Shown here one piece after another: positions 47,502 through 55,593 of a stretch of 64,000 bases of DNA. This DNA comes from a virus: positions 58,159 to 122,158 of IMG/VR virus record IMGVR_UViG_3300000228_000002; one strand, 5' to 3'. The notes under the pieces are model-generated. The model was not told the origin of the DNA and did no database searches. It saw only the letters and a list, made by a program, of their open reading frames with translations. The first letter of the stretch is position 1. Every line of letters starts with the position of its first letter. The position numbers were made by a program, and so were the translations under genes.

Positions 47502-49607
47502 ATGATAATTCGCAGGTACAATCCTCTTTACATGAAGCCGTCTACGTTGGAACCGTATGTTCCGTATAATCTTCCTATATACTGGGGTCCAGACCCTGCT
47601 GCAGGAATTTCATATGGATCGTACGAAAATGGAGCCAAGTCGGTAGTTGTAACTAAGAAGCAAGACAAAGTATTTTGTCCTGTTACTGGTAAACAAATGA
47701 CCTTCATTGGTGACGTTGAAGTAGTGGATTTCGAGTCGGCAAAGGCAGAAGTATTGAGTCAACACTCAATGACATGTTCTTGCGACCAAAGTTCATTTGC
47801 CAATTTTGATGTTTCAGAAGAAGATGGATTGTATTGTTGGAATTGTGGTAATTCTCTAGGAGAAAAGAAGACTATGAGCAAATCAAAAGAGACGCGGAAG
47901 TCTATTGAGGCTAAGTTGGCTACGGCTAATGATGCCCCGTCAGAGGAGTTCGTCAATATTGACCAGCTTCTGACAGAACTCGACGATGAGGCTGAAAAAG
48001 AAGAAGCCCCTGAGTCTACAACTGAGGAAGCACCTGTTGAGGAATCAACTGAGGCACCAGCTGAACCTATGGAAGCCGTTGAGGCACCTGAGTCAACTGA
48101 AGCACCAGCTGAAGAATCAATTGAAGCACCAGCACTTGAAGCACCTGCTGAGGAATCAACTGAGGCACCAGCTGCTGATCTAGCTCCAGAGGCACCTGCT
48201 ACACCGGCTGAGCAAGCTGCTGAGCAAGCTGCTGAAGAAGTTAGTGAGGAAGTGGCTGAAGAAGTTGCTCAAGAAGTGGCCGAAGAAGTTACTGAAAAGC
48301 TCCAGGATCAGATTGATGATCTTAAAGATGACGAGAAAGAAGAACAGGAAATGGTCGACCTTGACATCGTTTTATCTATGGTAAACGCTGAAAAGGAAGG
48401 CGAGGAACTGATCGACCTCTCTGAAGTAATTGAAATGGCAAAAAACGAAATTAAAACCAATGCTGAGGCAAATATGAAAACTCAAAAAACTGAGAAACAA
48501 AAAACAATAGCACGTATCCGTGCTAAGTCTAGAGCTCGTCTACTCCAAAAGCGTGTTAAAGCTGAATTAGAAGCCAAGAAGGCTCAAGCTGAAGCACCTG
48601 TTCTTGAAGATCTACCAGAAGTAAAAATTCCGGCTGAACAGAAGGAACACAAAGTTGCTGAAGTTCCTAGCAAAGACATTAAAGATGCTGCTGAGTCAGC
48701 TCCTGCTAACGTAGAACTTTCTGACGTTCGTGAACTTGAAGATTCTGAAGGTAAGAAGCTTATGGAAGAAGTAGCTACTGATCCATCAGAGGCTCTTAAG
48801 TACGAATCTGTTGCAAGCTTCGAATCTCTTGCTAACACTTCTAAGAACGATATCGAGCTTATTCTCTTCGGAGAGAAGTCAGAGAATCCTACTTGGGTAG
48901 TTTTCGCTAAGACACTTCCTGTTGCTAAGATCGAGCTTTCTTCTCAAGAACATGCTAAGATCATCCGTCCATCATTCGTTGAAGCTGACTATGCGTCTGA
49001 CTTCATCAATGCTGCTTCTCAAGATGGTCTTGTTAGCACACTGAAGACTGCTAATGCACACTTCTATGCTAACCACATTTCTGATAAAGCAGTAGCTGAT
49101 CGTTACGAAGCTAAAGCTCAAGAAAAAATTGATGCTTTCAAAGCTCAAGCAGAAACAAAACTTCGTGCAGACCTTATGGGTGCACTTGATGTTGTTACTG
49201 TTGGTATGAACAAGAATCTTTACAAAGATGTTGGACATCCGCTTAAAGAAGCTCTTTTCGAGTCAATGGTACTTGCTGGTATGCCAGAAAATACTGCTGA
49301 GTCTGTTATCGATGCCTCTTTCGCTAATGCTTCTTCAGAGTACTACCAAGTAGTTTTCGAGAAAGCTCTTGCTTTCATGAATATGAATGATACTGCTAAG
49401 AATGAAGTAAAAGCTATGATCTCTGATGCAAACATTGTTCAAGCATCTGAGAATCAAGAGCCTGCTACTCTTTCTGAAAGACTTGGTCGTGCTTCTTCTG
49501 TTGCATCTTTGACTGGTGGATATAAGCCATCACTTCAAGTTGAATCTTCAATCAAGATCGACAAAGATGCTTACAAAGCAAGACTTAAGAAAGTTATCAA
49601 GAATTAA
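47502..49607 (+). CDS. Putative prohead scaffold/core protein, 701 aa
   Basis: Residues 1-130 hold two cysteine pairs (CSC and CWNC) and a possible small domain. Residues 130-275 are Glu/Ala/Pro/Thr repeats (EEAPVEESTEAPAEP). Residues 275-390 are coiled-coil like with basic patches, and residues about 430-701 form a helical globular domain. Its place between portal and the abundant head protein, and the acidic low-complexity core, suggest scaffold or prohead core. From about 48600 codons shift to GCT, CTT and TCT, as in highly expressed genes. No protease signature was seen. Confidence 0.7.
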   Translation: MIIRRYNPLYMKPSTLEPYVPYNLPIYWGPDPAAGISYGSYENGAKSVVVTKKQDKVFCPVTGKQMTFIGDVEVVDFESAKAEVLSQHSMTCSCDQSSFANFDVSEEDGLYCWNCGNSLGEKKTMSKSKETRKSIEAKLATANDAPSEEFVNIDQLLTELDDEAEKEEAPESTTEEAPVEESTEAPAEPMEAVEAPESTEAPAEESIEAPALEAPAEESTEAPAADLAPEAPATPAEQAAEQAAEEVSEEVAEEVAQEVAEEVTEKLQDQIDDLKDDEKEEQEMVDLDIVLSMVNAEKEGEELIDLSEVIEMAKNEIKTNAEANMKTQKTEKQKTIARIRAKSRARLLQKRVKAELEAKKAQAEAPVLEDLPEVKIPAEQKEHKVAEVPSKDIKDAAESAPANVELSDVRELEDSEGKKLMEEVATDPSEALKYESVASFESLANTSKNDIELILFGEKSENPTWVVFAKTLPVAKIELSSQEHAKIIRPSFVEADYASDFINAASQDGLVSTLKTANAHFYANHISDKAVADRYEAKAQEKIDAFKAQAETKLRADLMGALDVVTVGMNKNLYKDVGHPLKEALFESMVLAGMPENTAESVIDASFANASSEYYQVVFEKALAFMNMNDTAKNEVKAMISDANIVQASENQEPATLSERLGRASSVASLTGGYKPSLQVESSIKIDKDAYKARLKKVIKN

Positions 49608-49636
49608 GCTGATCTGCCAAGTGTAGAAACAGTCAC

Positions 49637-49660
49637 GGAGACCCCTTAAATGGGGCCTCT
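49637..49660. terminator. Intrinsic terminator-like hairpin
   Basis: GGAG-A-CCCC, loop TTAAAT, GGGG-C-CTCT forms an 8- to 9-bp stem with one A-C mismatch. It is followed by GCTTATTT. It lies 30 bases after the scaffold-like gene and at the 3' end of the converging leftward gene, so it may serve both directions. Confidence 0.6.
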
Positions 49661-49951
49661 GCTTATTTCTGATACGTGTTGTTTATCTCGTCCACAAGTA
49701 CGTATTCCTGATTCCAATATCGTCCTAAGTCGATCAGATTGGACTTGATCGAAAAATATTGGCATACCTGTGGCTTCTAATTCCTGCACTGGCAATTTGA
49801 ACATACCTTTCTCATCACTACGTATGTTCGTTATCACTATGCCCTGCAATTTTGGATTAGACGGAAGTACGTCTCTATAGGCTATAGATAGGGTTAAAGA
49901 GTTATAGTAACCACTCTTCTTTGTAAGAATTTCCAATACTATCTCTTTCAT
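49646..49951 (-). CDS. Hypothetical protein, 101 aa
   Basis: A leftward gene with GGAGGG three bases from its ATG. The alpha/beta sequence has no recognised domain. It overlaps the next leftward gene by four bases. The pair interrupts the rightward head-gene cluster, so it may be an inserted accessory module. Confidence 0.6.
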   Translation of the reverse strand: MKEIVLEILTKKSGYYNSLTLSIAYRDVLPSNPKLQGIVITNIRSDEKGMFKLPVQELEATGMPIFFDQVQSDRLRTILESGIRTCGRDKQHVSEISRGPI

Positions 49952-50187
49952 TTTCCCTCCTTGACTAGGGCTTCTTTTAGCTTGTCATAGTAGTCCAAAT
50001 CACCCCTTTTGGCAATTACAGATCCATTGTCCACCAAAAGCGATAATACACTAAGACCGTCTTTACACTTTGCCAATTTGTGGCCAGCTATAATGGCAGC
50101 ACTTCGAATAGTGTATTCTACAGATTTCCTCAGTCGAAGCATGATATCCTGGATTACCCTTGCATGGTATAGTATTTCGATGTTCAT
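49948..50187 (-). CDS. Hypothetical helical protein, 79 aa
   Basis: The AAGGGG binding site lies a few bases upstream of the ATG at 50187. The protein is helical with a basic N-terminal half (MLRLRKSVEYTIRSAAIIAG) and a lysine-rich end. It is translationally coupled to the 49646 gene and divergent from the head protein gene at 50317. No family was recognised. Confidence 0.6.
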   Translation of the reverse strand: MNIEILYHARVIQDIMLRLRKSVEYTIRSAAIIAGHKLAKCKDGLSVLSLLVDNGSVIAKRGDLDYYDKLKEALVKEGK

Positions 50188-50316
50188 AGATACCCCTTTT
50201 ACACAGTATACAATCCACTATATTTTTCATATTATCTTTTTCATAAATGCTATAGTGTTTATTCTAGGTAAATACAGTAGCCTAAATTTGTTAATTAAAC
50301 TCTATAGGAGAGATTT

Positions 50317-51024
50317 ATGATTGATTTAAAAAGATCACATTCGGACATGAGACTTTCTCGTGCTCTTGCTGCTGGTACAGTAGTTGAGCAAGAAGGTGTA
50401 CTTCTTTGCGCAGTTCTTGAAGATGGTGTTGAAAAAGCCACTATCGTAGCAACTGTTGCTGGTACTGAAAAAGTTATTGGTTTTTCAATGACTGGCGATA
50501 GCCAACCATCTCAGACTTCTAACGTTGAAAGCGTTAAAGTTCCTGCTTCTGGTTCGTACGTTGCTCAGCTTTCAAAGACAAACCTTATTGCTGGTAAAGC
50601 TCGTTTCGTAGCTAACGGTACTGCACTTACTATCATCACTATTGGTGCTCCAGCTGCTGGCGAAGTTCTTGTAAACCTTTCTACAGGCGCTCTTACTTTC
50701 AATGCTGCTCAAGCAGGTGCTACTGTTGTTGCAACATACATCTACGAGCTTACTCTTTCTCAGTCGAAAGCTGCTTTCGGTCAACGTCACATCAACAACG
50801 GCGGGTTGCATGCAGAATTCGGTCAAGTTGAAGTTCAAGCTGGTCACGGCGAACTTTACACAGACCAGTTCAATGCTGCTGCTGACTATTCTACTAACCC
50901 AGCTCTTACGCTTGGTGACAATGGAATCGTTACAGTTGGTGGTGCAGGTGTTGCTCTTAATGCATCAGTTGTGCACGTTCCAAATGCTGAGAATCCACTT
51001 CTTGGTATTCGTTTCCACTTCTAA
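50317..51024 (+). CDS. Abundant head protein (decoration or capsid-type), 235 aa
   Basis: The sequence is rich in Gly, Ala, Val and Thr with regular strands (TVVEQEGVLLCAVLEDGVEKATIVATV). Codon choice is strongly restricted (GCT, CTT, GTT, TCT), a TATAGGAGAG binding site precedes it, and an excellent terminator follows. Together these mark a very highly expressed virion protein. The size and beta-rich character favour a capsid decoration protein. The major capsid protein proper was not identified, and this could be it in diverged form. Confidence 0.7.
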   Translation: MIDLKRSHSDMRLSRALAAGTVVEQEGVLLCAVLEDGVEKATIVATVAGTEKVIGFSMTGDSQPSQTSNVESVKVPASGSYVAQLSKTNLIAGKARFVANGTALTIITIGAPAAGEVLVNLSTGALTFNAAQAGATVVATYIYELTLSQSKAAFGQRHINNGGLHAEFGQVEVQAGHGELYTDQFNAAADYSTNPALTLGDNGIVTVGGAGVALNASVVHVPNAENPLLGIRFHF

Positions 51025-51051
51025 TCATTACGTCCCAGACAATATGATGAA

Positions 51052-51079
51052 AGAAAGACCTCCTTCGGGAGGTCTTTCT
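51052..51079 (+). terminator. Strong intrinsic terminator with TTCG tetraloop
   Basis: A perfect 12-bp stem (AGAAAGACCTCC / GGAGGTCTTTCT) closes a C-TTCG-G tetraloop, 28 bases after the head-protein stop codon. The stem's own 3' side is T-rich. This is one of the clearest terminators in the window and isolates the highly expressed gene. Confidence 0.9.
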
Positions 51080-51127
51080 GTATGTGGATGGGTCTTAATT
51101 TGTCTAAAAGACTCAATGAGAGGCACC

Positions 51128-51832
51128 ATGGAACCAGACTACTTAGTCCGCAAAGATAAAATGGGTACATACCTAGTGACCAAGTGGGAAGGTGGTGCAC
51201 AACCAACTGCTATCTATACTGTTACAGACACCAACAGAGGCATGACGTGTAATTGCCCTGGTTCGTACAGAGACAAAAACTGCAAACATATACAATTAGT
51301 CAAAGAACATATTAAAAATCCTGACAAGACAATGTCAAAAGTCATAACATCTGCTATGATAGGCTTGGTAGTAGAGTCAGCTATGGTTAGCAAATTTCAA
51401 AAAGAACTCGTCAAGCATTTAAGTCAATACAACCCTCAAATAGTTGAGGACTTGCACGTAACACTGGCCCTGATCCCACAAGCCCAAACTCACCAACTTG
51501 ATGAAGCTGTTAAGGATGTAGCTACGTTTGAACCAGAATTTAGGACTCTTGAATTAGAGTTACTTCCTGGGAAAGACTTTGATTATCTAGTATTCAAGTT
51601 GATGCCAGACAGTCATTTCAAAGAGTTGACTGATCTCTTGAAACTCACAGTCGATGCAAAAATAAGACCCGATTTCGTTCCACACGTCTCAATAATGAAG
51701 TTCTCACACGGTAATTTCGACGAAATTCTAGAGAAAGTTCACTCTATCAGAGTTCCAAGCTTCCATTTAGTACCCACCAGTGTTGGTGTCTGGAATTCCT
51801 CTTTCAACATGTTCAAAGAATCCAGAATCTAG
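51128..51832 (+). CDS. SWIM zinc-finger / 2H phosphoesterase fusion protein
   Basis: Residues 39-60 contain C41-x-C43...C52-x-H54, the SWIM zinc-finger pattern. Residues 110-112 (HVT in LHVTLALI) and 186-188 (HVS in FVPHVSIMKF) are the paired H-x-T/S motifs of the 2H phosphoesterase superfamily (2',5'-RNA ligase/cyclic phosphodiesterase, including the phage anti-CBASS nuclease Acb1). The product could hydrolyse cyclic nucleotide signals or 2',3'-cyclic RNA ends. The start has GAGAGGC upstream and sits just after the terminator. Target and activity are inferred. Confidence 0.8.
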   Translation: MEPDYLVRKDKMGTYLVTKWEGGAQPTAIYTVTDTNRGMTCNCPGSYRDKNCKHIQLVKEHIKNPDKTMSKVITSAMIGLVVESAMVSKFQKELVKHLSQYNPQIVEDLHVTLALIPQAQTHQLDEAVKDVATFEPEFRTLELELLPGKDFDYLVFKLMPDSHFKELTDLLKLTVDAKIRPDFVPHVSIMKFSHGNFDEILEKVHSIRVPSFHLVPTSVGVWNSSFNMFKESRI

Positions 51833-51840
51833 GTATAAAA
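51831..51840 (+). promoter_or_regulatory. AGGTATAAAA promoter-like box
   Basis: AGGTATAAAA overlaps the stop of the 2H gene and lies about 40 bases upstream of the methyltransferase. It resembles the TAGGTATAAT box at 61001. No -35 element is evident. Confidence 0.35.
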
Positions 51841-51877
51841 TCTAGTATGGATGATCGACATATCTTAAGGCTGGCCA

Positions 51878-54433
51878 GTGTTTCCAACTTTGAACGTAAG
51901 AGGCATATTCGGAACCATACCTGATACACCGATAAAAGTTCAGGAAGGATTATGCGTAGCTACCAGACACCTAGGAAGAAATGGCTCCCTTCTGTCTGAA
52001 ATAGCTAGCACTATACAGGTAGCTAAGGTACCCCACGTGATTGAAAAAGACATAAGCTTCGTGTGTGGGATACGTAAGAGACTTGAAGATGGGAAATGCA
52101 ACAGTAGAAACTACTCGCAAGGTGAGAGAGTCCATGGCATAGACGGTATTTCACCTTGCCTCTCGGCTCAGATGGGTGGTACTGCTAACGGTAGTGTGTT
52201 AATAGTTGAGGGGATAGACAATATGAAAGAGCTTTCAATGAAGCCAATTAAAAGACCACCCATGGTGGAGAAGTTAAAGAAAAAGCTTAGAGCTATGCCA
52301 GAGGTAAATCTGGTTGACATGGGTATCCCATTCGGTAACAACCAACCGACCTCAAAGTTGAAAGACATTCTCGAAACCAATGTTGAACCCAAATATTATC
52401 TCCGCAAGGAAATCGTCGAGAAAATCGTTAAAGAATCGGGTTTTGAGGAAAGATTGGTAAGTCTCAAGACACCTTACAATAGAGATGAGCCTAAGATGGG
52501 TTCAGATATTTCGTACTGTCTCGATGCCACTTATGTTAAGGGTACCAATACTACTATGAAGTCCAATAGGCAACTGGTAGGAGAAGGTAATCCGGAAATT
52601 GTCACATTGAATGAACCCAAGCATTCAAATAACAAAATTTACTCAGAGGATGGGATATCACCAACACTTACCACTATGGGCGGTAGAAATAGACAACCAT
52701 CCATTTATGAGGATCAAACTACTGTTGCCTATTCTAAGTCAACAAGAGATACTCACGTAGATCACCGAGGTAAAGTTGATGGAGAAGCCAACACTATTTC
52801 TACTGGTGACGGTGGAGGCAACCAAAGTACTCAAAACTTCGTGGTTCAATACAACCGTAAAGATGAAGTAGGGAAAGAGCTTGAAGTTAGTCATACTCTC
52901 AACAGTTCCGATTGGAGAGGCATCAACAGAAACCAAGATCAAAGTGCCGTTCTAGAGTGTCTCACACCAAATGCCAAATATAAGAGCGAAAACGTCTACT
53001 CTGATGAAGGTATTGGACCATGTTTACAAGCTCACCAAGGTGGTACTGCAGGCAAAAGTGCATTGACTACTAACGTGAGTGAACCTTACCGAATTAGAAA
53101 ACTCACCCCTAGGGAGTGTGAAAAACTACAGGGTTATCCAGATGTTCTGCACAAAATTACCTTTAGCCTATGTTCAGACCAAGTAAAGAACTATGTAAAT
53201 GTGGTAAGCAAAAATCCCAGGTTGCAAAGATTTGTAGAGAATGTCGAGTTACAAGAATTACGAAAACTTGTTCATGTGGCAAAAAATTCACTACCACACC
53301 ATCACAAAACTACGTTTCATGTAGTTGAGAATGCCAATACCGAAGCCACACAGGTGGAGTTCAGAAGACAAAGCTCAGAATTGAATGGAACTGTAGACAG
53401 TGTGGTAGCCTCAATTCTACTAGACCATCAAAAGTTAGGGGAAAATTTTGTAACGGAAAGTGTAGTGGCAAGTATCACAGAGGAGCAAATAACACTTCAT
53501 GGAAAGGTGGGATATCGCCACTCAGGGATGTGTATTTCTCCAAACCTCAATGGAGAATCCTTACAGGATATATTAGAAAAAGAGATGGGTTCTCATGTGT
53601 TAAGTGTGGTAGGAAATGCCACGGTAAGAGGGAAAGCCACATCCATCATATCAAACCATTTAAATACACACTTTTTGTATTCAAGCCTAGCAACCTTGTA
53701 CTATTATGCAGAAGCTGCCATGAATGGATTCACTCAACAGGAAACAATGCCAAAGAGTATATCATTGACGATGGAATATACTAGTGGTCACACGGTTTAT
53801 GGTCGTCGTGAGAATGGTGAAGTATATGAGATGACCAACACCCAGAGGTACAGACAATGTGGTAATGGTGTATCATCACCTGTTCCGGCGTATATACTTT
53901 CTAAGCTCATCCCAAAAGATGAACAAATAGAATTATTCTCATTGTTCTCAGGTATTGGTGGTACGGAGCTTGATTTGGATAAAGAGCAATTCAAAACTGT
54001 TGCACTCTGTGAGTGGGATAAGTTTGCCTCGGACGTGTTAAGATATCACCACCCAGAAACCATAAACTTTGGCGACGTAACCAAGGTTCTCGAACGTAGA
54101 GCAGAAGTACCAAGATGTAACATGGTAGCAGGTGGTTTTCCGTGTCAGGCATGGTCATCAGCTGGTCTTAGACAGGGTTTCGACGATGCCCGTGGCCGTG
54201 GGGATATGGTTTTCCGTATGTTCAAGATTATCCAGGAACTGAAGCCAAAATATGTGTTATGTGAGAACGTTAAAGGGCTAATGACCTTTGATGGTGGAAA
54301 TGCTTTCATTGAAATATGTAAGTCTCTATCTGAACTTGGATATGAGTTCGATTTCGAAATACTCAACTCCAAAAATTTCGGGTTGGCCCAAAACCGTGAG
54401 AGAATGTTTCTATTTGGCAGACTGAAGACTTAA
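51878..54433 (+). CDS. Circularly permuted DNA cytosine-5 methyltransferase with repeated recognition segments and an HNH insertion
   Basis: Catalytic motifs occur in permuted order. Motif IX (LTPRECEKLQGYPD, residues 409-422) comes first, then after an insertion motif X (RYRQCGNGV), then motif I (LFSGIGG, 689-695), motif IV with the catalytic Cys (GGFPCQ, C756), motif VI (ENV, 796-798) and motif VIII (QNRERMFLFG). The N-terminal 400 residues hold about six recurring I.PCL/I.PTL...GG-type segments (near 88, 207, 256, 303, 338, 375), like target-recognition parts. Residues 423-636 are encoded by inserted DNA. The start is a GTG at 51878. It probably methylates phage DNA against restriction. 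Confidence 0.88.
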   Translation: MFPTLNVRGIFGTIPDTPIKVQEGLCVATRHLGRNGSLLSEIASTIQVAKVPHVIEKDISFVCGIRKRLEDGKCNSRNYSQGERVHGIDGISPCLSAQMGGTANGSVLIVEGIDNMKELSMKPIKRPPMVEKLKKKLRAMPEVNLVDMGIPFGNNQPTSKLKDILETNVEPKYYLRKEIVEKIVKESGFEERLVSLKTPYNRDEPKMGSDISYCLDATYVKGTNTTMKSNRQLVGEGNPEIVTLNEPKHSNNKIYSEDGISPTLTTMGGRNRQPSIYEDQTTVAYSKSTRDTHVDHRGKVDGEANTISTGDGGGNQSTQNFVVQYNRKDEVGKELEVSHTLNSSDWRGINRNQDQSAVLECLTPNAKYKSENVYSDEGIGPCLQAHQGGTAGKSALTTNVSEPYRIRKLTPRECEKLQGYPDVLHKITFSLCSDQVKNYVNVVSKNPRLQRFVENVELQELRKLVHVAKNSLPHHHKTTFHVVENANTEATQVEFRRQSSELNGTVDSVVASILLDHQKLGENFVTESVVASITEEQITLHGKVGYRHSGMCISPNLNGESLQDILEKEMGSHVLSVVGNATVRGKATSIISNHLNTHFLYSSLATLYYYAEAAMNGFTQQETMPKSISLTMEYTSGHTVYGRRENGEVYEMTNTQRYRQCGNGVSSPVPAYILSKLIPKDEQIELFSLFSGIGGTELDLDKEQFKTVALCEWDKFASDVLRYHHPETINFGDVTKVLERRAEVPRCNMVAGGFPCQAWSSAGLRQGFDDARGRGDMVFRMFKIIQELKPKYVLCENVKGLMTFDGGNAFIEICKSLSELGYEFDFEILNSKNFGLAQNRERMFLFGRLKT
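53144..53785 (+). mobile_element. 642-bp HNH-bearing insertion in the methyltransferase gene
   Basis: The methyltransferase reads QGYPD before 53144 and GHTVYG from 53786, a natural continuation of motif IX. The 642 bases between have a length divisible by three and contain no stop in the methyltransferase frame, so the host ORF stays open. The element is filled by an HNH gene in the -1 frame (53170-53784) with 26 bases before it. There is no room for a self-splicing intron core and no intein end motifs. Confidence 0.78.
53170..53784 (+). pseudogene. HNH homing endonuclease nested in -1 frame, with internal TGA
   Basis: In the -1 frame the sequence reads as a full HNH protein. It starts with MFRPSKELCKCGKQ and zinc knuckles (CRECR, CSCGKKF), and continues through CRQCG and FCNGKC to the nuclease module CVKCGRKC, SHIHHIKP and NLVLLCRSCHEWIH, stopping with TAG at 53782. 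One in-frame TGA interrupts it after NYVSCS (around 53326). TGA is used as a normal stop elsewhere in the window, so recoding is unlikely and the gene looks inactivated. The 3' half (from 53530) could still be made from an internal ATG-less start or ATG at 53530. Confidence 0.8.
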
Positions 54434-54793
54434 TACGATTTGTCTTCGTTGATCTTCACTGAAATATGAGAAGTCTCTGATTTCCTCTATTTCGGATAGG
54501 TTCAACCATAAAGTCTTACCAAGTTCCTTGGCATACTTCCACAGTGGCATAGAGGCTTTTTCTAGGTTGATATCACCAACGAAATTACCATTATTGTCTC
54601 TTGGGTAACATTCATCGAAGTTGGCTTTAATGCAGTCGAAGAATGATATAGAGTCATCCGTTTTCACCAGAGTGCAATTAGCCAAATTCTCAGGCTTGCC
54701 TAGGTCATACGACTTATCTAGGTCCCAACATCCGTAATTGAACTTCTTGAACTTCACAGGTGATTCTAAATTCCGTTTCGTTTCCCAGTGCAT
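54410..54793 (-). CDS. Hypothetical protein, 127 aa
   Basis: The ATG at 54793 follows GGAGG and is preferred over an upstream start that would run into the divergent gene region. The protein is mixed-charge with several Trp, Tyr and Cys residues. It converges with the methyltransferase, overlapping its end by 24 bases, and may be a small accessory. No domain was recognised. Confidence 0.6.
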   Translation of the reverse strand: MHWETKRNLESPVKFKKFNYGCWDLDKSYDLGKPENLANCTLVKTDDSISFFDCIKANFDECYPRDNNGNFVGDINLEKASMPLWKYAKELGKTLWLNLSEIEEIRDFSYFSEDQRRQIVLSLQSAK

Positions 54794-54877
54794 ATAGCCT
54801 CCGATTTCGGATATTTTAACACATAGTATTAGGTTTCCACAAGTTATGTTAAAGGAGTTGACAACAAAGGGAAGAAA

Positions 54878-55567
54878 ATGTCTAAAGAATTGACACTTGA
54901 AATAATGAGAAAGGCTAGGATTGTTAATCCCACAACTGCACAGGTGATCAACTTCATCGTCACTGCCAATCTTTCTCAAGCTGAGAGAAAGGACTTCGAA
55001 AAGCTAGCAGCAAAACTCAACCCTGATATAGAGAAACCGTTCCTCAAGATAGACGACGTTGAGAAAGCATTTGCAGAATCCGAAATACGATACCCGTATG
55101 ATTTCTCCAGGATATCAATGTACCTCAAGGATCTAGCAGACGAGCTGGATCAGAGAAAAAGTATAAGTGGATACGAAAATACTATCAAACTCATCCCCGT
55201 AGAATACCTAAATAAATGGGATCTCCCAAACTTGATCGGAAAGCTACTCTCCCAAAACTTTTGGGAACCTAGAGTTAAAGCTATGTCCAACAAGGTGAAC
55301 AAGGGGTACTTCACTGATAGAACTGGTATTTCTATTGCCGAATTGCCAGAGCTCGGTACTTCCTTCGTAACATACGACGAAGCTCGTAAAGCATATGACG
55401 AAGCAAAAAGCGATGAAGAGAAAGTCCTAGCATTGAAACATATGATTTCCCAGATGGGTGGCAACAATACTGACTATTTGAAGGGAGTGAATAACTTCAA
55501 TGTTCAAGAGCAGTTGAAGTCGCTAACCGAGATGTGGGAATTCTTGAAGTTTACAGCAGGTTACTAG
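54878..55567 (+). CDS. Hypothetical, likely tail or baseplate-associated protein, 229 aa
   Basis: A helix-rich protein with an AAGGGAAGA binding site, at the head of the baseplate gene cluster. It has internal charged repeats (EARKAYDEAKSDEEKVLALK) and no cysteines. Its position before the hub gene suggests a baseplate wedge, tail assembly or tail-tube role, but no motif supports a precise name. Confidence 0.65.
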   Translation: MSKELTLEIMRKARIVNPTTAQVINFIVTANLSQAERKDFEKLAAKLNPDIEKPFLKIDDVEKAFAESEIRYPYDFSRISMYLKDLADELDQRKSISGYENTIKLIPVEYLNKWDLPNLIGKLLSQNFWEPRVKAMSNKVNKGYFTDRTGISIAELPELGTSFVTYDEARKAYDEAKSDEEKVLALKHMISQMGGNNTDYLKGVNNFNVQEQLKSLTEMWEFLKFTAGY

Positions 55568-55593
55568 TAGTTCTAACATAGCTATTTTTAAGA

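Noticed and set aside
51847-51924. 25-aa ORF upstream of the methyltransferase
   Set aside because: It has no Shine-Dalgarno, no recognisable feature, and overlaps the methyltransferase start region.
53300-53340. TGA read as an amino acid (alternative genetic code)
   Set aside because: TGA serves as the only sensible stop for many genes here (for example the second radical-SAM gene and the 79-168 gene). The single TGA in the nested HNH gene is better explained as a nonsense mutation.
53144-53785. Group I intron or intein as explanation of the methyltransferase insertion
   Set aside because: The HNH ORF fills nearly the whole insert, leaving about 26 bases, far too few for a ribozyme core. 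The ends lack Cys/Ser...His-Asn splice motifs, and the last insert base is not the G expected for a group I intron.
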